From positions 1-34,602 of IMG/VR virus record IMGVR_UViG_3300017971_000564: 34,602 bases of DNA. The stretch is one strand, 5' to 3'. This document shows positions 28,903 to 34,602 of this stretch, one piece after another; position 1 is the first letter of the stretch; each line of letters opens with the position of its first letter. Position numbers and translations under genes: made by a program. The notes under the pieces are model-generated. The model did not search any database, was not told where the DNA came from, and was given only the letters and a program-made list of their open reading frames with translations. Origin of the DNA: a virus.

Positions 28903-29125
28903 CGTGCCCATCTGCTCGACCTGCATGGTGGTCCTTCGCCAGCAGGAGGAGGGCATCGTGCGCGACGCGGGGGTCCCCGGGAACCCAACCCACTGGATCG
29001 CGCGGCGCTACCGGTGCCCGGCGTGCGGGACCGAGGTATGGGTCCGCGGCGCGGAGATCAACGACTACGAGGCCCACGAGGCGAAGGGAGGCGGCGAGCG
29101 GATACGCGAGTTCTACTACCGATAG
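28895..29125 (+). CDS. Zinc-ribbon protein, 76 aa
   Basis: The GTG at 28895 overlaps the previous gene by eight bases. CSTC (9-12) and CPAC (42-45) form a ribbon, and the C-terminal half is charged (EINDYEAHEAKGGGERIREFYYR). The last codon and stop are part of the hairpin at 29124-29155. Confidence 0.6.
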   Translation: MPSVPICSTCMVVLRQQEEGIVRDAGVPGNPTHWIARRYRCPACGTEVWVRGAEINDYEAHEAKGGGERIREFYYR

Positions 29126-29155
29126 CGGCCGGCCCCCGCGGAGAGGCCGGCCGCT
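29124..29155 (+). terminator. Perfect 11-bp G/C hairpin
   Basis: AGCGGCCGGCC (29124-29134) and GGCCGGCCGCT (29145-29155) are exact complements around a ten-base loop. The stem starts in the stop codon of the preceding gene. No U-tract follows, which is common for terminators in high-G+C hosts. Confidence 0.75.
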
Positions 29156-29186
29156 CGTACACCCACCCAAAGCAAAGGAGTCGGTG

Positions 29187-30038
29187 ATGACTCAGGAACA
29201 GGATACGGGGGCGGCTGTCCCGGAGCAACAGCCGGCGGTCCACGAGGACCGGTCCAACACGATCGGGAAGCTGGCCGAGGCCCTGGCCGCCGCCCAGGGG
29301 AAGTTCCCCAAGATCGAGCGCAACAGCGAGGTCACGGTCAAGACCAAGAAGGGCTACAGCTACGCGTTCAAGTACGCGACCCTCGACCACATCCGGGAGA
29401 AGGTCACGCCGGCCCTGGCCGCGAACGGCCTGGCGCTCATCCAGCGCCTCGCCCCGGACGCAGACGGCGCAACGCGACTGCGGACCATGCTCGCCCACAA
29501 GACCGGCGAATGGATCGAGTCGGTGGCCCCGCTGGTCAAGGGCGACGAAAGCGGCCCCAAGGCGTTCGGGTCCGCCCTGACCTACATGCGGCGCTACGCG
29601 GTCTGCGCCCTGCTCGGGATCGTCGCCGATGAGGACGACGACGCCGGTGGCGCGGAGGGCGACGAGACGCGGCCGGCCGGTAGCCGGTTCGACGGGGACA
29701 GCGGACACGGCACCGGGTACGACGACTGGCAGAAGAACCCGATCACCGAGCCGCAGCGGAAGCGTCTGTACGCGATCGCCACGAACGCCGGCTGGGACCA
29801 CGACCAGATGAAGGACCTGCTGGCCGCGTACAACTTCGAGTCGTCGCGCGACGTCACGCGGGGCCTCTACGACGCGATCTGCGCGTGGGTCGAGAAGCAG
29901 GCCCCGGGGGTCATCCCGGGCGACCTGGTTGGACCCAAGCCGGACGAGCAGCCGGACGCCCACGACCAGGGCGCCGAGCGGCCGGGCGAGGGCGACCTCG
30001 AGCCGGGGGAGCGCGACGATGGCGAAACGCCCTTCTAG
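29187..30038 (+). CDS. erf: Erf-family single-strand annealing protein, 283 aa
   Basis: The ATG at 29187 has AAAGGAG upstream. Residues 25-150 match the ERF family: LAEALAAAQGKFPKIERN, YSYAFKYATLDHIREKVTPALAANGLALIQRL, LVKGDESGPKAFGSALTYMRRYAVCALLGI. An acidic linker and a C-terminal region (ITEPQRKRLYAIATNAGWDHDQ...) typical of Erf-like partners follow. It promotes annealing of phage DNA ends for recombination and possibly genome circularisation. No partner exonuclease is seen. Confidence 0.92.
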   Translation: MTQEQDTGAAVPEQQPAVHEDRSNTIGKLAEALAAAQGKFPKIERNSEVTVKTKKGYSYAFKYATLDHIREKVTPALAANGLALIQRLAPDADGATRLRTMLAHKTGEWIESVAPLVKGDESGPKAFGSALTYMRRYAVCALLGIVADEDDDAGGAEGDETRPAGSRFDGDSGHGTGYDDWQKNPITEPQRKRLYAIATNAGWDHDQMKDLLAAYNFESSRDVTRGLYDAICAWVEKQAPGVIPGDLVGPKPDEQPDAHDQGAERPGEGDLEPGERDDGETPF

Positions 30039-30354
30039 CCAGACCGAGCTGGACTTCTCCGCCGTGCCCCCTCCCCGGGCGCGGCGGGGCGACCCGGTTA
30101 CCAGCCACATCTCGGCACGCATGGCCGAGGGCATGGTGACCGGTCACGACCGGCAGGTCATGGACGCCCTGCTGGGGGAGCTGCGGTCGACGGGTGGCAC
30201 GGGCCACGAGATCGCGGCGGCGACCGGGCTCAACAACGTGCAGGTCATGCGGCGGATCAAGCCCCTGCGCGACGGGGGCCTGGTGGAGGAGACCGAGGAC
30301 ACGCGGCCGTCGCCATCGGGGCGGCCGTGCACCGTATGGAGGGCGAAGCGATGA
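30019..30354 (+). CDS. Winged helix-turn-helix protein, 111 aa
   Basis: The ATG at 30019 overlaps the erf gene. Residues 55-100 (MDALLGELRSTGGTGHEIAAATGLNNVQVMRRIKPLRDGGLVEET) form a wHTH, followed by TRPSPSGRPCTVWRA, a common wing end in phage versions. It may regulate early genes or bind replicating DNA. Confidence 0.75.
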   Translation: MAKRPSSQTELDFSAVPPPRARRGDPVTSHISARMAEGMVTGHDRQVMDALLGELRSTGGTGHEIAAATGLNNVQVMRRIKPLRDGGLVEETEDTRPSPSGRPCTVWRAKR

Positions 30355-31046
30355 GGATTCGACCGCTGGCGTTCTCGCCAGAGATGGTCCTGGCGCTACG
30401 CGCCGGCCGGAAGACGCAGACGCGGCGGGTGCTGCGAACGCAGCCGACGTACAGCCCCGTGGCAGACGGCGGCCTGTGGGAGTTCCCGTGGGGCGCGGCG
30501 ACGTCGATGGACTACATGCCGGTCGTGCGCGGTCACCGGACCGCCAACGTCTGTCCTCATGGGATGGTGGGCGACTTCCTATGGGTGCGCGAGGCGTGGC
30601 GGGCGCCAGCCTATCTCAACGACTGCAACGCGTTCGAGATCGACGCGCGAGCCCGCTTCGTGGGATTTGAGCCCGGTGGGCCGATGGACCCACGCTGCGC
30701 CCTTCGCTACGAGGCTGACGGCGAGGAGCGCCGCGATTGGGCCGGTGTGAAGGACTACGACTGGAGGCCGTGGGGCCGATATCGGCACGCGCGATTCATG
30801 CCCCGATGGGCCGCCCGACTATACCTCCAGATCACGCGACTGCGCCTCGAGCGCGTACAGTTGATCGACGAGGCCGACGCCGAGGCGGAGGGATGCTACG
30901 CGGCCGGCGGTGGTGTGCCCGACGCGCGCTGGCAGTTCCGTGGCATATGGCAAACACTCAACGCGAACCGAGGCTCCGGCTGGGACGGGAACCCATGGGT
31001 ATGGGTTCTCGACTTCCACCCGGTGCCGCAGGAGGTAGTGGAATGA
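30351..31046 (+). CDS. ASCH-domain-like protein, 231 aa
   Basis: The ATG at 30351 overlaps the previous stop. RPLAFSPEMVLALRAGRKTQTRRV is the standard start of phage ASCH-type proteins, with GDFLWVREAW, FMPRWAARLYLQITRLRLERVQLI, and NPWVWVLDFH. The fold is related to PUA and probably binds RNA or modified nucleotides. Precise function unknown. Confidence 0.8.
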   Translation: MRIRPLAFSPEMVLALRAGRKTQTRRVLRTQPTYSPVADGGLWEFPWGAATSMDYMPVVRGHRTANVCPHGMVGDFLWVREAWRAPAYLNDCNAFEIDARARFVGFEPGGPMDPRCALRYEADGEERRDWAGVKDYDWRPWGRYRHARFMPRWAARLYLQITRLRLERVQLIDEADAEAEGCYAAGGGVPDARWQFRGIWQTLNANRGSGWDGNPWVWVLDFHPVPQEVVE

Positions 31047-31225
31047 ACCAGCCAGCCCGAGTCGAGTGGATGAGCGGGGGCGACCGCCTCCTCATGGGTC
31101 CCAAGGAGAAGGACTACGAGCGGCTCCTGCGTCGGGTCCGCCTCTACTTCATGGTCGGCACGCTCGTCGGCCTGGCGGTCGGCGGGATCTACGCCAACGT
31201 CTGCTGGCTACTGCTCGTCCCGTGA
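31043..31225 (+). CDS. Small membrane protein, 60 aa
   Basis: The ATG at 31043 overlaps the ASCH stop and has GGAGGTAG upstream. A charged N-terminus ends in DYERLLRRVRLY, then FMVGTLVGLAVGGIYANVCWLLLVP, one membrane span. The function is unknown. Confidence 0.55.
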   Translation: MNQPARVEWMSGGDRLLMGPKEKDYERLLRRVRLYFMVGTLVGLAVGGIYANVCWLLLVP

Positions 31226-31581
31226 ACCCCCGCGGCGACGCGGCGCGACGTCGAGCCGACACCCTCTGGCGCGAGTACATCTTCCGCCAGGGGTGGTGCC
31301 AGGTATGCGGTGTCGACCGCGGCCTCGAGCCACACCACCTGATCGGGCGCGGCCAGAAGAGCGTCCGCCACGACCCCATGAACGGCCTCCTCCTCTGCGT
31401 GGCGCACCACACCGGGGACGGGAAACCGAGCGCGCACGGGACGCCCAAGGCGTTCAGGGCGTGGCTTCGGGAGCACCTACCGAACCGGGCTGCGTGGATG
31501 GAGGAGGCCAAGCGTGCGGGGGCCGGACGCGTCGACTACGTGGCGGCCGCAGCGCGCCTCGAGAAGGCGCTGGACTCCTAG
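31222..31581 (+). CDS. HNH endonuclease, 119 aa
   Basis: The GTG at 31222 overlaps the previous stop. C-x2-C (CQVC, 27-30), LEPHHLIGRG (37-46), and DPMNGLLLCVAHHTG (54-68) form the HNH/zinc ligand set. The C-terminal helix adds a basic surface. In phages such proteins process recombination intermediates or aid packaging. The location among replication genes favours a recombination role of NinG type, but this is not established. Confidence 0.8.
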   Translation: MNPRGDAARRRADTLWREYIFRQGWCQVCGVDRGLEPHHLIGRGQKSVRHDPMNGLLLCVAHHTGDGKPSAHGTPKAFRAWLREHLPNRAAWMEEAKRAGAGRVDYVAAAARLEKALDS

Positions 31582-31605
31582 CACAGCAGAGGTAAGGTCG
31601 ACAAC

Positions 31606-31698
31606 GGAACGGAATGATGCGCAACACCAACCACAGAGCGATAGAGGTCGGGGGGCGGAAATCGCACTCTCCCTGCCAGACGGGGAGCGTTCCGTTCC
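31606..31698 (+). promoter_or_regulatory. Inverted repeat in an intergenic control region
   Basis: GGAACGGAA (31606-31614) and its complement TTCCGTTCC (31690-31698) flank 75 bases. They lie in a 156-base gap between the HNH gene and the replication initiator, the largest gap in this half. It may be an operator, or part of the origin. Confidence 0.5.
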
Positions 31699-31737
31699 AC
31701 CGTCCCCCGGCCTCGTTCGCTCGCGCAGGGTGCACAT

Positions 31738-32166
31738 GTGAAGGCGAAGCCACCGGCTAAGGGGAACGGCGCCTACTTCCGGGTGCCTAACTACAAGCGG
31801 TTCCAGCACTACAAGGACCGCCGGCCACCGTGGATCAAGCTCCACGTCGCCATCTTCGACGACATGGAATTCGGCGCCCTCCCCGACGATGTCAAGTGGC
31901 ACGTCGTGGGCATCTGGGTCCTCGCATCCAAGCTCGATAACTGCGTTCCGTTCGATGCCGAATGGGTCACGAAAAAGATCGACGCCGTTACACCGGTCGA
32001 CCTCGAAGGGCTCGCAAGTCTAGGCTGGATAAAGCGTTGCAAGAAGCCCCGCCGCAAGCGTGGCGCTAGCACAGCGCTAGCAGACAGCAAGCAAGGTGCT
32101 ACCTCAGAGACAGAGACAGAGACAGAGGCAAAGGGAGAGGAGAGGCCAGATGGCGCCCCCTTCTAG
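31738..32166 (+). CDS. Replication initiator-like protein (O/DnaD-type N-terminal domain), 142 aa
   Basis: The GTG at 31738 is the nearest in-frame start; its ribosome binding site is weak. Residues 12-105 have the pattern of phage replisome organisers: YFRVPNYKRFQHYKDRRPPWIKLHVAIFDDMEFGALPDD, KWHVVGIWVLASKLDNCVPFD, AEWVTKKIDAVTPVDLEGLASLGWIKR. The C-terminal 35 residues are basic then acidic (TETETE), and the DNA coding for them holds repeats. It would bind the origin and recruit the loader encoded next. Confidence 0.75.
   Translation: MKAKPPAKGNGAYFRVPNYKRFQHYKDRRPPWIKLHVAIFDDMEFGALPDDVKWHVVGIWVLASKLDNCVPFDAEWVTKKIDAVTPVDLEGLASLGWIKRCKKPRRKRGASTALADSKQGATSETETETEAKGEERPDGAPF
32063..32147 (+). 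other. Candidate replication origin inside the initiator gene
   Basis: GCGCTAGC occurs twice (32063-32070, 32074-32081), each with the palindrome GCTAGC. A looser copy, GTGCTACC, follows at 32096. A purine-rich strand made of CAGAGA repeats then runs to 32147 with lower G+C. Lambda places iterons and an A/T-rich tract in its O gene in the same way. Confidence 0.4.
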
Positions 32167-32518
32167 AGGATCCGTATGCCGAGCCATGAAGCGCTGCCTC
32201 GCCGCACGGCTCACCGGTCGACCCAACGACGACCGCGACACGCTGGCGCCCATCGCCGACACCTGGCAGGAGGCGCTGGCGCCCCTCGACGACGAGGCCC
32301 TCCGCGAGGCGATCGCCGAGCACATGCGCCGCAGCAAGTTCTGGCCCACCCCCGCGGAGATCATGGTGGCCGCCAAGGCCGGGCGGGCCAAGCGCGCGGA
32401 GCGCATCCGGGAGATGAGCTACCGGCTGACGCTCCTCGAGTGTTCACCCAAGCCCGAGGACCAGGAGGAGGCCCGCGAACTCGAGGCCGAGTTGGCGCGG
32501 CTGAAAGGAGCGACGTGA
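32150..32518 (+). CDS. Helicase-loader-like replication protein, 122 aa
   Basis: The ATG at 32150 has AGAGGAGAGG upstream and overlaps the initiator. The sequence has TWQEALAPLDDEALREAIAEHMRRSKFWPTPAEIM. The W-x2-A-L helix and K-F-W-P-T-P-A-E-I are typical of phage loader or primosome proteins adjacent to the initiator. The C-terminal half is a charged coiled coil (RIREMSYRLTLLE..., EARELEAELARL). Confidence 0.7.
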   Translation: MAPPSRGSVCRAMKRCLAARLTGRPNDDRDTLAPIADTWQEALAPLDDEALREAIAEHMRRSKFWPTPAEIMVAAKAGRAKRAERIREMSYRLTLLECSPKPEDQEEARELEAELARLKGAT

Positions 32519-32814
32519 TGAGCTGCACCGTATGCGGGGCGCCCACGGCACCGGGCCGAAACCTGTGCCGGTCGGACGTCTGCTGGGATCGCAACGACCT
32601 CCGCCGCGAGCGCGCGGCCGCCGTGGCCGACGAGCCGGAACTGGTGAAGTGTGGCCAGTGCCCCGAGCGGGTTCGCGTCCTCGACGACTGGGGTACGTGC
32701 GGGCACGTGATGTGCCGGGAGGCCCGGTTGAAGCAGGACATGGGCTGGGTGAAAGGCACTACCATGCGGCTTGGCCCAGGCGAGCGGCTGGCCGACCTCG
32801 AGGCCGAGCTGTGA
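32518..32814 (+). CDS. Cys-rich putative zinc protein, 98 aa
   Basis: The ATG at 32518 shares one base with the previous stop (TGATG). It has MSCTVCGAP, NLCRSDVCW, then KCGQCPER and CGHVMCRE, two Cys-rich clusters suited to two zinc sites. The remainder is charged. The role is unknown. Confidence 0.6.
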   Translation: MSCTVCGAPTAPGRNLCRSDVCWDRNDLRRERAAAVADEPELVKCGQCPERVRVLDDWGTCGHVMCREARLKQDMGWVKGTTMRLGPGERLADLEAEL

Positions 32815-33239
32815 GCGTCGGCCAGAAGCACACGGTTGACGCCGTCCTCGAGAAGGTCCAGTGGGCGGTGATGACCAAGCTGTCAGGCGCAGCGTTCGCC
32901 CATCTCGTCGACGACGTGAAGACTGCAGGCCCGCTCATCGACTACGGCGCCGACGAGCTACTGGTCCAGGCGCGTCTCTTCCTGTACGCCATCCCAGACC
33001 AGAAGGTCGAGTGGTCGTGCTCCTATCCCGCCGGCTGGTGGCAACACCTGAAGCAGACCATCCTCCCCGCATGGGTCCAGCGGTGGTGGCCGGTGAAGCT
33101 GACGACCAGGACGTACAGCGCGCCGATGTTCCGTGCGTGTTGCCCCCACCTGAACGAGGAGCCAGACGAGGCGCACCTGCGCTGGCTGGCCGGCCAGTGC
33201 GTGCCGCGCGAGTTCGGGTTTCCGAAGGAGGCTCCATGA
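32811..33239 (+). CDS. Unknown phage protein, 142 aa
   Basis: The GTG at 32811 overlaps the previous stop. The C-terminal half has the block YPAGWWQHLKQTILPAWVQRWWPVK, followed by CCPHLNE. Similar 'YP-x2-WWQ-x2-K' blocks appear in small phage proteins of unknown role. The N-terminal half looks helical. Confidence 0.65.
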   Translation: MSVGQKHTVDAVLEKVQWAVMTKLSGAAFAHLVDDVKTAGPLIDYGADELLVQARLFLYAIPDQKVEWSCSYPAGWWQHLKQTILPAWVQRWWPVKLTTRTYSAPMFRACCPHLNEEPDEAHLRWLAGQCVPREFGFPKEAP

Positions 33240-33781
33240 TCCTGCTCCACGACCTCCGCTGGCTCTACTTCGCGCCGCCCCGAACCGCGTCGACGTCCAT
33301 CCACCGCTGGCTCCAGGAGGTCTACGGTGGCGAGCGTTTCCACACCGGCAGCCACCAGAACCAGGCGCCCCCGCACATGCCGCTCGCCTACTGGTGGGGC
33401 TTCACGGTCGTGCGTAATCCCTACGATCGGCTGGCCTCATGGCACGCGGCGAGCACCGAGCATCGGAAGAAGAGCCCCGTGGAGTTCATGGAGTGGCTCA
33501 TGTACGGCGAGCCGCTCCGGGCGCTCAATCCCTACGCCACGAGCTCGCAGGCGCGGTTCATCGATACGAGCTGCGCGGCCCGGCTGCGCGGCTTCCTCGT
33601 CCTGCGATGGGAGGATCTGACCGACTGCCTATACGACCTGCCGTTCGTGATGCCCGGCGACCTGCTGCGCCTGAAGCATCTGGCGAAGACCGAGGAGAAG
33701 CCCGAGTGGCCGGCGGCCGCGATCGACATGGTTGCGATCCACAGTGCCGATGACTTCAGGAGGTTCGGCTATGAGCTATGA
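33236..33781 (+). CDS. Sulfotransferase-like protein, 181 aa
   Basis: The ATG at 33236 overlaps the previous stop and has AAGGAGG upstream. FAPPRTASTSIHRWLQ (12-27) fits the 5'-phosphosulfate loop (R-T-x-S-T-S), and FTVVRNPYDRLASWH (56-70) fits the 3'-phosphate motif. Later, FLVLRWEDL (beta strand plus D-L) is common in the sulfotransferase fold. The enzyme would transfer sulfate from PAPS to an unknown acceptor, perhaps a glycan. It is short for the family, so it is a minimal version. Confidence 0.82.
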   Translation: MILLHDLRWLYFAPPRTASTSIHRWLQEVYGGERFHTGSHQNQAPPHMPLAYWWGFTVVRNPYDRLASWHAASTEHRKKSPVEFMEWLMYGEPLRALNPYATSSQARFIDTSCAARLRGFLVLRWEDLTDCLYDLPFVMPGDLLRLKHLAKTEEKPEWPAAAIDMVAIHSADDFRRFGYEL

Positions 33782-34100
33782 GCGGCCAACAGACGAGGAG
33801 GCGCGGCTGCGTGCACTCATCAGCGCGGGGTCGGAAAACGCGGACCGCATCTTGGCCTACATCGCTTCGCTTCGCGAAGAGAAGGACAAGGCCGAAGCCG
33901 AGGCCCGGCGTCTCCGGGAGGCGGCCAAGGTTGTGCTCGACCTGTTGGCCTTCCACGAGGGAAGCGAGCGGTATGTAGCCGAGAGCACCGGGGAGCCATT
34001 CGTGGCTATCAACGCACGGAAGGGCGATGGCGACCTGCAAACCATGCTAGTAGAACTGCGCGCCGCCCTCGCGGCGGGGGAGGGGGAGAGCGATGGCTAA
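33771..34100 (+). CDS. Helical protein of unknown function, 109 aa
   Basis: The ATG at 33771 has AGGAGG seven bases upstream and overlaps the sulfotransferase. Residues 10-60 are a coiled-coil-like helix (RLRALISAGSENADRILAYIASLREEKDKAEAEARRLREA), and the end is ELRAALAAGEGESDG. This last block recurs at the ends of the repeat gene and of the gene at 408. Confidence 0.6.
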   Translation: MSYERPTDEEARLRALISAGSENADRILAYIASLREEKDKAEAEARRLREAAKVVLDLLAFHEGSERYVAESTGEPFVAINARKGDGDLQTMLVELRAALAAGEGESDG

Positions 34101-34602
34101 TCACAGACAACTACTAGAGCGATGGGGCGCGTGCACCGACGGGGCCGAGTGGTACGACGGCCAGGACAGTTACAAGGCGTGGCGGGCGTGCAAACGCGGG
34201 GACTGGATGTTGTGGGTTGCGGGCCGCTTGGACATCGACCGCAAGCTGCTGGTGTTGGCTGCGTGCGATTGTGCCGCGCTCGCGTTGCGTTACGTGGAGG
34301 ACGGCGAGGACAGGCCGAGGATGGCGATTGAGACGGCGCGGGCGTGGTGCCGCGGCGAGGCAACCCTGGACGATGTGGGGGCCACCGCACACGCCGCACA
34401 CGCCTCATACGCCGCCGCATACGCCACCGCATACGCCACCGCACACGCCTCCTACGCCACCGCACACGCCTCATACGCCACCGCACACGCCACCGCACAC
34501 GCCTCATCCGCCGCCGCACACGCCACCGCACACGCCACCGCACCCGCCACCCCAGCCGCCGCCCCCGCCGCCGCACACGCCCCCGCAGCCGCCGCCGCAC
34601 GC
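34093..34602 (+). CDS. Ala-rich repeat protein, N-terminal part (continues at window start)
   Basis: The ATG at 34093 has AGGGGGAGAG upstream and overlaps the previous stop. Residues 1-95 are conserved-looking: WGACTDGAEWYDGQDSYKAWRACKRGDWMLWVAGRL, VLAACDCAALALRYVEDGEDRPRMAIETARAWCRGEATLDDV. The Ala-X repeat starts at 34381 and continues to the end of the window. Phage proteins of this type are sometimes annotated as putative immunity proteins without a shown function. If joined to the left end, the full protein is about 310 residues; two bases appear to be missing at the join. Confidence 0.75.
   Translation, partial: MANHRQLLERWGACTDGAEWYDGQDSYKAWRACKRGDWMLWVAGRLDIDRKLLVLAACDCAALALRYVEDGEDRPRMAIETARAWCRGEATLDDVGATAHAAHASYAAAYATAYATAHASYATAHASYATAHATAHASSAAAHATAHATAPATPAAAPAAAHAPAAAAAR
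34381..34602 (+). repeat. Ala-codon tandem repeat (right end)
   Basis: Units of GCC-ACC-GCA-CAC and GCC-TCA-TAC continue for 222 bases with increasing C-for-A substitutions toward the end. This probably reflects sequencing noise. The frame is open to the last base. Confidence 0.85.

Noticed and set aside
32163-32174. TCTAGAGGATCC, identical to the XbaI-BamHI part of common cloning polylinkers
   Set aside because: The flanks are not polylinker and coding continues through on both sides, so a chance match is more likely than vector sequence.

Overview
The window looks like almost all of a small tailed-phage genome (Caudoviricetes, siphovirus-like). It is about two-thirds G+C by eye, and every gene I can support is on the + strand, tightly packed with many ATGA, GTGA and TGATG overlaps and frequent GTG or TTG starts. 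The virion set is HK97-type: a portal fused to a MuF-like domain, an S78-like protease, an HK97-fold capsid protein, a tail tube protein, tail chaperones with a likely -1 frameshift, a tape measure protein and a baseplate hub. No sheath gene is visible, so a long flexible tail is inferred. I see no integrase, repressor, DNA polymerase, tRNA or clear endolysin. The host is not identifiable. High G+C, U-poor hairpins and several possible leaderless starts would suit a high-G+C bacterium.

Both ends of the window lie in the same Ala-rich tandem-repeat gene (start codon 34093, stop codon 419-421). This suggests a circular or circularly permuted genome that was cut, or failed to assemble, inside the repeat. 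Simple joining of the ends is off by two bases, and the sequence near both ends looks noisy.

Layout: 1-3900 holds small proteins, many with paired cysteines typical of zinc ribbons, plus two Lys/Pro-rich proteins. 3916-5502 carries a ParB/Srx-like nuclease-fold protein and a Mom-family DNA-modification protein. 5495-7431 has a beta-helix-like spike ending in a 10-residue tandem repeat and an Ig/BppU-like protein. 7431-9417 is the terminase pair. 9427-16974 is the head and connector block, including three tandem paralogous decoration-like genes and a strong hairpin after the first. 17035-25545 is the tail block. 25556-26797 is a membrane/lysis-like cluster of a lipoprotein, an XhlA-like protein and two single-span peptides. 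26798-27059 is a regulatory gap with competing hairpins.

27060-34602 is the DNA-metabolism block. It has an m5C methyltransferase overlapped in another frame by a second long ORF that resembles a known family of phage proteins, zinc-ribbon mini-proteins, an Erf-type annealing protein, a winged-helix protein, an ASCH-domain protein, an HNH endonuclease, a lambda O-like replication initiator with repeat elements inside it (candidate origin), a helicase-loader-like protein, and a small sulfotransferase. The phage would package by a terminase, replicate through host polymerases recruited by its initiator and loader, and protect its DNA by at least two kinds of base modification. The most unusual items are the overlapping methyltransferase pair, the ParB/Mom pair, the sulfotransferase, the three decoration paralogs with the hairpin, and the carbohydrate-binding-like insertion in the baseplate hub.
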